Of a DNA stretch of 64,000 nt, positions 9,248 to 17,000 are shown one piece after another (position 1 is the first letter of the stretch; each line of letters starts with the position of its first letter). The notes below the pieces were generated by a model, which saw nothing but the letters and a program-made list of their open reading frames with translations, searched no databases and was not told where the DNA came from. The position numbers and the translations under genes are program-made. Origin of the DNA: Leptotrichiaceae bacterium (lineage in GTDB: Bacteria > Fusobacteriota > Fusobacteriia > Fusobacteriales > Leptotrichiaceae); NCBI GenBank assembly GCA_018060185.1, contig JAGOWQ010000006.1, forward strand, positions 16,816 to 80,815, read 5' to 3'.

Positions 9248-10867
9248 TTACTTAACTATCATAACAGTAGGAACAGAAGGAGTTCTATATCCTAATTTAT
9301 GCCCTGGAGAAGAATTTCCTAACCAATTATATATAAATTTAATTTGATCGTCATAATGTCTTATACATTTATGTGATTCTTCAAAAGTACCTATTTTTCT
9401 AGCTGTTACTGCTTTTCTTTGTTCTATAGTTGCTTTTGGTTCAAATGTCGCAGGTATACTATGCATATAACCCCCTCCACTAAATCTTATGGCATTTTTA
9501 GCATCTCCTACAATTGTTTTATTATCTGAACCAGTATATTGCATAACTGGTTTTCCATAAGCTATCAAGAAATTTCCATAAGGAGTAGCATAAGAGTTAC
9601 CCGCATCTTTTCCTGTTGTTACAAATGAAGTTGTTACAACATTCCAAGTATTTGTTCCTTCATTTTTTTCAACTATCATCTCATTCTGACTGCTCCTGTC
9701 TACATATATAAATCTTGTTATTTCACCATTTATTCTACTATTTTTCAATAATCTTTTAATTGAAGGTTTTATGTAATACTCTCCATTATAGGCATCTATT
9801 CTAACTTTTAAATAATTTTTTGTTTCTTCTACAATTGTCATTAAAGATCTATCTGGAATGTTTATAAAACTTCCTGTAAAATTTGAATTTAAATATCCTC
9901 TTTCACTTTGATTTTCTCTATTTCCAAATTTATCTTTAGAACTCCCTGACCCTCCTCCTAATGGAGTATAGTCGTCAAGTACATATACTGTCTGACCATT
10001 ATTTGCTGCTTTCTTTAAAAAATTATTTTCCTTTTCTATTTTTTTTACCATATCTTCCCAGTCAAATTTTCGTTTTATAGCATTTGCTGCTAAAACATAT
10101 CCTAATTTACCATCAAAATAAACTTCATACCATTCAGATGATCCTTCACTTGAATTTGTTTTAACTTTTCCTACTACTTTAAATTTATTAGAATAATTTG
10201 CTTTTTTTAGTATAGAAGATTTAGCATTAGGTTCTTTTCTAATATTTGAAGCTGTTTTTATAAATATAAATTCATCCATATCAATAGGAGAATTTTTTTT
10301 ATATTTATAGTTAAAAGTTAAATTTTTTGGTCTTTCCTTTAAGTAATAAGTAATATAAGTATAAGGTCCTTTAATTAAATTTTCTGATGATTTTGGTTTT
10401 TCATCTACTTTTTCAACTAGATTTTCATCTTTTATTACCTCAGTTTCTGTAACAGGAGCTACCGCTTCTGCCTTTTCTTCTTCTACAATTTTATTTTCTG
10501 TATTTTCTTTCAAATCTTTGTCTATATTTGAAGAATAATTTTCAATATATTGCTTAACATAACTTTCAAATTCTTGTTGAAATTTTGTTTTTTCAAAAAT
10601 CTTTTCTTTTATTTTTCCCTTTTTTCCTCCAGAAATTTGTGGAGTAAATCTAGTATAAACCTTTGTTTCATCTTCAAAATAATCTACTATTAATTTATCT
10701 ATTTTACCATCTTTATTTAAATCTGGTTTTAGCTCTACTTTTTTCCATTTTTTATTTTCTAATTGAACATCAGAAATAACACTTGAAAAAGTAGCAATAC
10801 TAATTAATATATAGATTATAAACGAAAATATTATAAACTTATATTTTTTTAATACCAATTTCTTCAC
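9248..10867 (-). CDS. Secreted L,D-transpeptidase with SH3 domain
   Basis: A 539-residue envelope enzyme likely to cross-link or modify peptidoglycan. The N-terminus has a signal or anchor helix (residues 9-30), then a charged, low-complexity spacer, an SH3-like domain at about 205-265 (FIKTASNIRKEPNAKSS...GKLGYVLAAN) and a C-terminal YkuD domain. The YkuD signature is present as a conserved His upstream (GGGYMHSIP) and SHKCIRH with the catalytic Cys, with Lys replacing the usual Gly before Cys. The start is GTG at 10867; TTG at 10858 with AGGTG upstream is an alternative. Confidence 0.85.
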   Translation of the reverse strand: MKKLVLKKYKFIIFSFIIYILISIATFSSVISDVQLENKKWKKVELKPDLNKDGKIDKLIVDYFEDETKVYTRFTPQISGGKKGKIKEKIFEKTKFQQEFESYVKQYIENYSSNIDKDLKENTENKIVEEEKAEAVAPVTETEVIKDENLVEKVDEKPKSSENLIKGPYTYITYYLKERPKNLTFNYKYKKNSPIDMDEFIFIKTASNIRKEPNAKSSILKKANYSNKFKVVGKVKTNSSEGSSEWYEVYFDGKLGYVLAANAIKRKFDWEDMVKKIEKENNFLKKAANNGQTVYVLDDYTPLGGGSGSSKDKFGNRENQSERGYLNSNFTGSFINIPDRSLMTIVEETKNYLKVRIDAYNGEYYIKPSIKRLLKNSRINGEITRFIYVDRSSQNEMIVEKNEGTNTWNVVTTSFVTTGKDAGNSYATPYGNFLIAYGKPVMQYTGSDNKTIVGDAKNAIRFSGGGYMHSIPATFEPKATIEQRKAVTARKIGTFEESHKCIRHYDDQIKFIYNWLGNSSPGHKLGYRTPSVPTVMIVK

Positions 10868-10901
10868 CTATCCTTATTTTACAATATCAATATTTAAATT
10901 T

Positions 10902-11717
10902 TTAAAATGCTGGAACAACACTTCCACTATATTTTTCTTCTATATACTTTTTAACTTTTTCTGATTGTAATGCTTTAATTAATTTTTTAAATTTTTCTTC
11001 TCCTTCTCTACCTTTCAATACAGTTACTATATTAACATAAGGAGATTCTTTATCTTCAATTAAGATTGTATCTTCTTTAAATGAAAGTTTAGCGTCCAAT
11101 GCATAATTTGCGTTTATAATTGCTGCTGTTACTTCTTCTAATCTAGGAGCTAATTGTTCAGGGGCTAATTGAGTAATTTTAATATTTTTTGGATTTTCAA
11201 TTATATCTTTTGTTGTTGCTAGTAAATTCTTATTATCATTTAATTTTATTACTCCTGCTTTATCTAATAATATTAATGCTCTTCCACCATTCGTTGGATC
11301 ATTAGGTATTAATATTGTATCTCCATCTTTAAATTCATTAACATTTTTTATTTTTTTAGAATAAATTGCCATTGGTTCAACATGAACTGAACCAATTGAA
11401 ACTAATTCTAAATTGTTTTCTTTACCAAATGTTTCCATATATGGAATATGTTGAAAAAAGTTCGCATCTAATTCTTTTGTTCCCACTAATTTATTCGGTT
11501 GAATATAGTCATTAAATTGTTTGATTTCTAGTTCAACCCCCTGTGACTTCAAATCATCTTTTATTAGTTCTAATATTTCTTGATGTGGTATTGGAGTAGC
11601 TCCTATAATCAATTTTTCATTTTTCACCTCTGGTGTAGTAATAGCTGTTTTATCATTTTTTTCTCCACATGCTACTAAAAATAATGTAGTTATTAAACCT
11701 AGTAATATTTTTTTCAT
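10902..11717 (-). CDS. metQ: Methionine ABC transporter substrate-binding lipoprotein (copy 2)
   Basis: NlpA/MetQ-family lipoprotein that presents methionine to MetNI. Lipobox LVAC at about residues 14-17 after a short signal peptide, then the typical IGATPIPHQEILE start and the HIPYMETFGKENN and LIPNDPTNGGRALILL motifs. AGGAGG precedes the ATG. It is the last gene of the amino-acid transport operon and is a tandem duplicate of the next gene upstream, with which it shares the same architecture throughout. Confidence 0.93.
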   Translation of the reverse strand: MKKILLGLITTLFLVACGEKNDKTAITTPEVKNEKLIIGATPIPHQEILELIKDDLKSQGVELEIKQFNDYIQPNKLVGTKELDANFFQHIPYMETFGKENNLELVSIGSVHVEPMAIYSKKIKNVNEFKDGDTILIPNDPTNGGRALILLDKAGVIKLNDNKNLLATTKDIIENPKNIKITQLAPEQLAPRLEEVTAAIINANYALDAKLSFKEDTILIEDKESPYVNIVTVLKGREGEEKFKKLIKALQSEKVKKYIEEKYSGSVVPAF

Positions 11718-11781
11718 TTATTTTCCTCCTAATTTTATATTTATATATTTTATTAAATTTCTAAATTTTATTTAACTCTTA

Positions 11782-12582
11782 TTAAAATACAGGTACTATT
11801 ACATCTTTATATTTTTCTTCAATAAATTTTTTTACTTTTTCAGATTGTAAAGCTTTTAATAATTTTTGAATTTTTTGATCATTTTCATTTCCTTTTAGAG
11901 TTACTAGTGCATTCGCATAAGGAGAGTCTTTTCCTTCAGCTAGTATTCCATCTTCTTTATAAGACAGTCCTGCATCTAATGCAAAACTACTGTTTACTAT
12001 AGAAGCAGCCACTTCAGGAAGTCTTGGTGCTAATTGTTCAGCAGATAATTCATTGAATTTTATATTTTTTGGATTTTCAACAATATCTTTCAAAGTAGAA
12101 TCCATTTTTTTATTATCTGATAATTTAATTATTCCACTTTTATCTAACAATATTAATGATCTTGCTAAATTAGTAGGGTCATTAGGAAGCAAAATAGTAT
12201 CTCCATTTTTTAACTCAGATATATTTTTTATTTTTTTAGAATAAAGTGCTAAAGTTGGCAAATAAATTTTCCCTACTGACACCATTTCAAAGCCATGTTT
12301 TTTAGCAAAATTTTCCATATAAGGAACATGTTGAAATAAATTAACATCAACCTCTTTTGACTGTAAAACTTTATTTGGCTGAATATAATCATTAAAAATG
12401 ATTATTTCCATATCAATTCCTTCTTTTAATAAATCTTCTTTAACTACTTCTAACACTTCTCCTGCTGGAATCGCAGTTGCCGCTACTTTCAATTTTTCCT
12501 TTTTTACACTATTACTTGAATTTGAGCCACATGAAATTATAAAAATAAACATCGTAAATAAAATTAATAGTAATTTTCTCAT
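11782..12582 (-). CDS. metQ: Methionine ABC transporter substrate-binding lipoprotein (copy 1)
   Basis: Second NlpA/MetQ lipoprotein of 266 residues, lipobox IISC at about 15-18, VAATAIPAGEVLEVV, HVPYMENFAKKHG and LLPNDPTNLARSLILL. It lies 40 bases after metI and 64 bases before its paralogue. Two adjacent binding proteins for one permease suggest different ligand preference (for example L- and D-methionine or another sulfur amino acid), which is inference. Confidence 0.93.
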   Translation of the reverse strand: MRKLLLILFTMFIFIISCGSNSSNSVKKEKLKVAATAIPAGEVLEVVKEDLLKEGIDMEIIIFNDYIQPNKVLQSKEVDVNLFQHVPYMENFAKKHGFEMVSVGKIYLPTLALYSKKIKNISELKNGDTILLPNDPTNLARSLILLDKSGIIKLSDNKKMDSTLKDIVENPKNIKFNELSAEQLAPRLPEVAASIVNSSFALDAGLSYKEDGILAEGKDSPYANALVTLKGNENDQKIQKLLKALQSEKVKKFIEEKYKDVIVPVF

Positions 12583-12622
12583 TTTAACTCCTTTTCTTTT
12601 TAATAATATTTTAATTTTTAAA

Positions 12623-13306
12623 CTAAGTCCTTTTTCTTTTATCAGTTATTATCTGAACCATTTTACTTCCAATAAATTGAACTACTTGTACTATAATTAT
12701 AATAACTACTGTTGCTTGCCACATTATTTCAGGATTAGATCTTTGATAACCATCTACTACTGCTGAATTTCCAAGACCACCACCACCAATAGCCCCAGCC
12801 ATAGCAGAATATCCAATAAGACTTATTAAAGTAAGTGTCATTCCATGTATAAGCGAAGGTAATGCTTCAGGAATCATAACTTTAAATATTATTTCATAAT
12901 TTGAAGCACCCATTGACTTAGAAGCTTCTATCAATCCTTCATTTACTTCTTTTAACGCACCTTCTATAATTCTTGCAACAAAAGGAGCTGCTCCTAATGC
13001 TAAAGGAATTATAAACGCTGTACTTCCATACGATCTTTTTATTAACAATCTTGATAAAGGTATTACTAAAACCATTAATATTACAAAAGGAATTGATCTA
13101 GTAATATTAATTAAAACCATATCTAAAATTTTATGTAGTGTCTTATTAGGTTTCACTCCTTTAGGATCAGAAACTACTAAAAGCATTCCTATTGGAAGTC
13201 CTATAACAACTGAAATTAAAGTGGCTATAAAAACCATATACATAGTTTCCCAAAAAGGTAAAATCATTCCATCAAATTGTAAAAATTTTATCCAATCAAA
13301 TTTCAC
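12623..13306 (-). CDS. metI: Methionine ABC transporter permease
   Basis: Inner-membrane MetI-type permease with about five transmembrane helices. The EAA coupling loop is at about residues 122-150 (EGLIEASKSMGASNYEIIFKV region). Length of 227 residues is normal. Its start overlaps the stop of metN by 4 bases. Confidence 0.94.
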   Translation of the reverse strand: MKFDWIKFLQFDGMILPFWETMYMVFIATLISVVIGLPIGMLLVVSDPKGVKPNKTLHKILDMVLINITRSIPFVILMVLVIPLSRLLIKRSYGSTAFIIPLALGAAPFVARIIEGALKEVNEGLIEASKSMGASNYEIIFKVMIPEALPSLIHGMTLTLISLIGYSAMAGAIGGGGLGNSAVVDGYQRSNPEIMWQATVVIIIIVQVVQFIGSKMVQIITDKRKRT

Positions 13307-14349
13307 TGTATCACCTCCAGTTCAACATTATTTTCTTTTAACCATTTAGAGATTTCTTCAATTTTTTTATCGTCAGCAGAAATTTCAACCAAAAGATGCC
13401 CTACAGTAGTATCACTTAATCTATCAATTGATCCTCCAAATATATTTACATCAACATTATATTTTCTAATAATTTCTGTAATATATGATTTTTCTACTTG
13501 TTCTCCTGAAAATTTAAGCATAACTTGTTTTTTTCCATCTATATTTTTTGATTTATTTATTCCTCTTTCATTAAATTCATCTTCACTGTGTGAAATATTA
13601 GAAACAAATTCTTTTGCCAATGTTGTTTTAGGATTAAGAAATATTTCCTTTGTAGTTCCTTTTTCAACTATTTTACCATCAGACATTATAGCTGTTTTAT
13701 TACATATTTTCCTTATTACTTCCATTTGATGCGTTATAAGTATTATTGTAATACCAAACCTTTTATTTATATCCTTTAATAGTTCTAATATTGAATTTGT
13801 TGTTCTTGGATCTAATGCGCTTGTAGCTTCATCAGAAAGAAGTATTTCTGGATTATTCGCAAGAGCTCTTGCGATAGCCACACGCTGTTTCTGACCTCCA
13901 GAAAGCTGTTCAGGATAATTTTCTTTTTTCGAAGAAAGTCCAACTATTTCTAGTAGTTCATCCACTCTTTTATTTATTTTTTCTTTTTCCCATCCTGAAA
14001 TTTCCATAGGAAACGAAATATTACCAGCAACATTTCTCGAGTTAAATAAATTAAAATGTTGAAATATCATCCCTGTCTTTTTTCTAAATTTATTCAATTC
14101 ATCTTGATTATATTCTAAAACATTTTCTCTTTTATCTTTATAATTTACAATTATTTTTCCAGAAGTAGGTTCTTCAAGTCTATTTATAAGTCTTATTAAA
14201 GTTGATTTTCCAGCACCACTGAGACCTATTATACCATAAATATCCCCTTTTTCTACTTCAATATTTACATTATCAACAGCATTAATTTCATTCCCGTTAT
14301 TTAATTTATATTTCTTTTTTAAATTTTCTATTTCAATAAAGTTACTCAT
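13303..14349 (-). CDS. metN: Methionine ABC transporter ATPase
   Basis: ABC ATPase with Walker A GLSGAGKST, signature LSGGQKQR, Walker B ILLSDEATSALD, plus a C-terminal NIL domain at about residues 265-348, which in MetN senses methionine and inhibits transport. ATG at 14347-14349 follows AGAGG; a GTG two codons earlier is less likely. It lies 37 bases after the preceding ATPase gene, inside a seven-gene operon. Confidence 0.95.
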   Translation of the reverse strand: MSNFIEIENLKKKYKLNNGNEINAVDNVNIEVEKGDIYGIIGLSGAGKSTLIRLINRLEEPTSGKIIVNYKDKRENVLEYNQDELNKFRKKTGMIFQHFNLFNSRNVAGNISFPMEISGWEKEKINKRVDELLEIVGLSSKKENYPEQLSGGQKQRVAIARALANNPEILLSDEATSALDPRTTNSILELLKDINKRFGITIILITHQMEVIRKICNKTAIMSDGKIVEKGTTKEIFLNPKTTLAKEFVSNISHSEDEFNERGINKSKNIDGKKQVMLKFSGEQVEKSYITEIIRKYNVDVNIFGGSIDRLSDTTVGHLLVEISADDKKIEEISKWLKENNVELEVIQ

Positions 14350-14386
14350 ACTCACCTCTAATCATATATTATTTTTAATAATAATA

Positions 14387-15154
14387 TTAATACACTGTAT
14401 TTAAAAATTCTCTTACTCTATGTTGTTGAGCATTCTCAAAAATTTCTTGAGATGTTCCTGTTTCCAGAATTTTACCTTTTTCTAAAACTACTACTCTATC
14501 AGATATTTCCTTAACAAAATTCATTTCATGACTTACTATTAGCATTGTAATATTTTGAGTTTTCAATTTTCTTATTATATCCAAAACTTCTTTTACTAAT
14601 TCAGGGTCTAATGCACTTGTAGGTTCATCAAATAACAATATATCAGGTTGTAGTGCTAAAGCTCTTGCAATAGCCACACGTTGCTTTTGACCTCCAGAAA
14701 GTTCGTTTGGAAAAACGTCAATTTTTTCGTATAATCCAACAATAGAAAGTACTTCTTCTGCTTTTTTATTTGCTTCTTCGACTCCTATTTTTTTAACAAC
14801 CTTTAGAGTTTTTACTATATTATTTCTAACAGTCATATGTGGAAATAAATTGAAAGTCTGGAAAACCATTCCTGTTTTTAAAAGCATTTCTTTTTTTAAG
14901 TTTTTATTAAAGTTTTTATCTTGTAAATTATACCCTTCTATTAGTACTTCTCCATCTGTTATTGTTTCTAAATCTACTATACATCTCAATATAGTAGATT
15001 TTCCGCTTCCTGATGGACCTATTAATGAAACTACTTCTCCTCTACTTACATACAAATTAATGTCTTCTAATACAATATTTTCATTAAATGTTTTTTTTAA
15101 ATTTTTAACTTCTATTATTTTTTCTTCGTTATTAACTTTATAGTTATTATTCAT
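14387..15154 (-). CDS. Polar amino-acid ABC transporter ATPase
   Basis: GlnQ/HisP-type ATPase of 255 residues with Walker [13 protein letters not shown], signature [16 protein letters not shown], Walker [15 protein letters not shown] and the switch His in IVSHEM. It pairs with the permease 20 bases upstream. The transported amino acid is not determinable from the ATPase. Confidence 0.94.
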   Translation of the reverse strand: MNNNYKVNNEEKIIEVKNLKKTFNENIVLEDINLYVSRGEVVSLIGPSGSGKSTILRCIVDLETITDGEVLIEGYNLQDKNFNKNLKKEMLLKTGMVFQTFNLFPHMTVRNNIVKTLKVVKKIGVEEANKKAEEVLSIVGLYEKIDVFPNELSGGQKQRVAIARALALQPDILLFDEPTSALDPELVKEVLDIIRKLKTQNITMLIVSHEMNFVKEISDRVVVLEKGKILETGTSQEIFENAQQHRVREFLNTVY

Positions 15155-15174
15155 ATTTTTCTCCTATTTCAATT

Positions 15175-15828
15175 TTATACTCTAACTTTATTTTTCTTTT
15201 CTAGATTTTTAAATATTCTATCTACAAATAAACTTAAGACTAAATAAATTATAATAGCACAAATATAAGGAGTTATATTATAATATATATTTGCTAATTC
15301 TTTCGTTCTTTTCATAATTTCAGTTACTGCTAAAACATAAATTAATGACGTATCCTTTATTAATGCAATAGCTTCATTTCCCAATGTAGGTAATACTCTT
15401 CTTATGGCTTGAGGTAATATTATATAAAATATTTTTTTCCAATAAGTATAACCTAATACTTTTGCTGCTTCATGCTGTCCAATGTCAATACTTTCTAGTC
15501 CACTTCTTATTATTTCAATAAGATATGCAGTATAATTTATTATAAAGGTTAAAATCCCTGCTGAATAAGGATCCAATGTTATTTTATACCCAAAAAAACT
15601 TATTAGCGGTAATCCATAATAAACTGCAAATAGCTGAAGCATTAAGGGAGTACCTCTAAAAATCCAAGTATATATTGATAATACTATTTTGATTATTCTA
15701 CTTTTTCCAGTATAAGCCAATGCTCCTAATATTCCTAACGGGACAGAAAATATAGCAGTAAAAAAATAAAGTATTCCTACACCTGGTAAAGTTTTTAATA
15801 TCTCAATAAACATTTGAAATGCTGACAT
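15175..15828 (-). CDS. Polar amino-acid ABC transporter permease
   Basis: HisM/GlnP-type inner-membrane permease, 217 residues with about five helices. IFRGTPLMLQLFAVYYGLP and the EAA loop IGQHEAAKVLGYTYWKKIFYIILPQ are typical of the family. It is 5 bases from the binding protein and 20 bases from the ATPase gene. Confidence 0.93.
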   Translation of the reverse strand: MSAFQMFIEILKTLPGVGILYFFTAIFSVPLGILGALAYTGKSRIIKIVLSIYTWIFRGTPLMLQLFAVYYGLPLISFFGYKITLDPYSAGILTFIINYTAYLIEIIRSGLESIDIGQHEAAKVLGYTYWKKIFYIILPQAIRRVLPTLGNEAIALIKDTSLIYVLAVTEIMKRTKELANIYYNITPYICAIIIYLVLSLFVDRIFKNLEKKNKVRV

Positions 15829-15833
15829 TTTAA

Positions 15834-16625
15834 TTAGTCCTTAAACCATCTACTGAAAATTTCTTTATACGTCCCGTCAGATTTCATCTCTTCAATTGTT
15901 TTATCTATTGCATCTATTAATTTTCTATTCCCTTTTTTAGCTGCAATTCCAAAGTATTCAAGTCCAAAATTATCCTCTAAAATTGTATATAATAACTTTC
16001 CACTTTGGTCTTCTTTTGTATTTTTTATATATTTTGCAAACATTTCATCAACAACGATAGCCTCTATTCTTCCTGAATCTAGATCCATAAATGCTTGATC
16101 ATATTGAGCATATCCTTTAAATTCTTTAAAATCTTTATTTGCCCCTGATTTAACAACCGTTTCTTCTCCACTACTTTGATTTTGAACTCCTACAATTTTT
16201 CCATTTAAATCAGACTTTGTTTTTATATTTGAATTTGCTCTTACAACTATTGACTGATTATTACTCATATAAGGTTTTGACATTGCAGTTTCTTCTGTTC
16301 TTTCTGGAGTTATTGTCAAACCATTCCATATTAAATCTATACTTCCACTATTTAAATCTAATATCTTAGAATCCCAATTTATCGATTTAAATTCAACTTC
16401 TATATTCAATCTCTTAGCAACTTCTTTTGCTAAGTCAATATCAAACCCTACTATTTCCCCTTTTTCATTTTTAAATCCCATTGGGGCAAATGTATCATCT
16501 AATCCGATCACTATTTTTGATGGTAATGCACTAGTTTCTTCCCCCACATTTTTCTTATCTTCTTTTTGTATACTACACATCAATACAGAAAATGCTAGCA
16601 TCATTAAAATAAATACTTTTTTCAT
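15834..16625 (-). CDS. Polar amino-acid ABC transporter binding lipoprotein
   Basis: Family-3 solute-binding protein of 263 residues with a signal peptide and likely lipobox (VLMC, residues 14-17). Ligand-fold motifs include GLDDTFAPMGFKNEKGEIVGFDIDLA and the SGSIDLIWNGLTIT hinge. General resemblance is to cystine- or lysine-type binding proteins. Its operon mates are MetNIQQ, which makes a sulfur amino acid attractive but unproven. It is the first full gene after a leader peptide, a structured leader RNA and a terminator. Confidence 0.92.
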   Translation of the reverse strand: MKKVFILMMLAFSVLMCSIQKEDKKNVGEETSALPSKIVIGLDDTFAPMGFKNEKGEIVGFDIDLAKEVAKRLNIEVEFKSINWDSKILDLNSGSIDLIWNGLTITPERTEETAMSKPYMSNNQSIVVRANSNIKTKSDLNGKIVGVQNQSSGEETVVKSGANKDFKEFKGYAQYDQAFMDLDSGRIEAIVVDEMFAKYIKNTKEDQSGKLLYTILEDNFGLEYFGIAAKKGNRKLIDAIDKTIEEMKSDGTYKEIFSRWFKD

Positions 16626-16702
16626 TAATTTACCTCCAAAATTTTATTTTGACATAACTATATTTTATCATACAATATATTTTTTTTAAATAAAAATAAA
16701 AA

Positions 16703-16722
16703 CTCTCGGTTAAACCTGAGAG
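16703..16722 (-). terminator. Leader terminator before the amino-acid ABC operon
   Basis: CTCTCGGTT and AACC-GAGAG (one bulge) form a strong G-C hairpin, far richer in G-C than the surroundings. On the minus strand it is followed by a U-rich tract (16691-16702). Since it sits 77 bases before the first structural gene and after the predicted promoter, read-through must be regulated. Confidence 0.75.
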
Positions 16723-16744
16723 CTTCTTTTATTTATATTTTAGT

Positions 16745-16869
16745 AAAAGATTTAGTCTATATAGCATCACAGGTACAATTTCTTATCCAATACAACATAA
16801 GCTTGTACCCATACATTTTCAGCACAAACTAATTTACCTATGATGACACATCGATTCACTAAATCTTTT
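16745..16869 (-). ncRNA. Structured leader RNA of unrecognised class (attenuator or riboswitch candidate)
   Basis: A perfect 12-base closing stem (16745-16756 with 16858-16869) encloses a second long hairpin made of a 7-base stem (16772-16778 with 16803-16809) continued by a 5-base stem (16782-16786 with 16797-16801). The segment TCACAGGT at 16767-16774 can pair with the terminator arm at 16714-16721 with one mismatch, which would exclude the terminator. I compared it by eye with SAM-I, lysine, glycine, TPP, purine, FMN and T-box consensus sequences and saw no match. G+C is higher than in flanking DNA. Confidence 0.55.
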
Positions 16870-16872
16870 CAT
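16834..16872 (-). CDS. Predicted 12-residue leader peptide
   Basis: GGAGG (16879-16883) stands 6 bases before ATG (16870-16872), opening a frame that encodes MKRFSESMCHHR and stops at TAA. The frame lies in the 3'-side arm of the structured leader: codons 2-5 form one strand of its 12-base closing stem, so translation should open that stem. Met, Cys, two His and Arg codons sit at the end, where a stalled ribosome could influence folding. Which amino acid matters is unknown. Confidence 0.5.
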   Translation of the reverse strand: MKRFSESMCHHR

Positions 16873-16931
16873 TTCTTTCCTCCAAAATTATATAATACTT
16901 TTCTAATTATGTTATATCTATTAACAAAGGT

Positions 16932-16960
16932 ATTATATTTTATATTATCAAAAAAGTCAA
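16932..16960 (-). promoter_or_regulatory. Near-consensus promoter of the amino-acid ABC operon
   Basis: TTGACT (16955-16960), 17-base spacer and TATAAT (16932-16937) on the minus strand. Transcription would start near 16925, about 50 bases before the leader peptide start. Together with the leader and terminator this accounts for the gene-free stretch 16626-17000. Confidence 0.75.
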
Positions 16961-17000
16961 TATTTATATATATATATATTATTAAGAGCAACTATATTTT

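Noticed and set aside
16745..16869. SAM-I, T-box or lysine riboswitch before the ABC operon
   Set aside because: None of the conserved core sequences (for example the T-box GGTGGNACC or the SAM-I GGAGGGA and AGCC core) is visible, so I call it an unrecognised leader.
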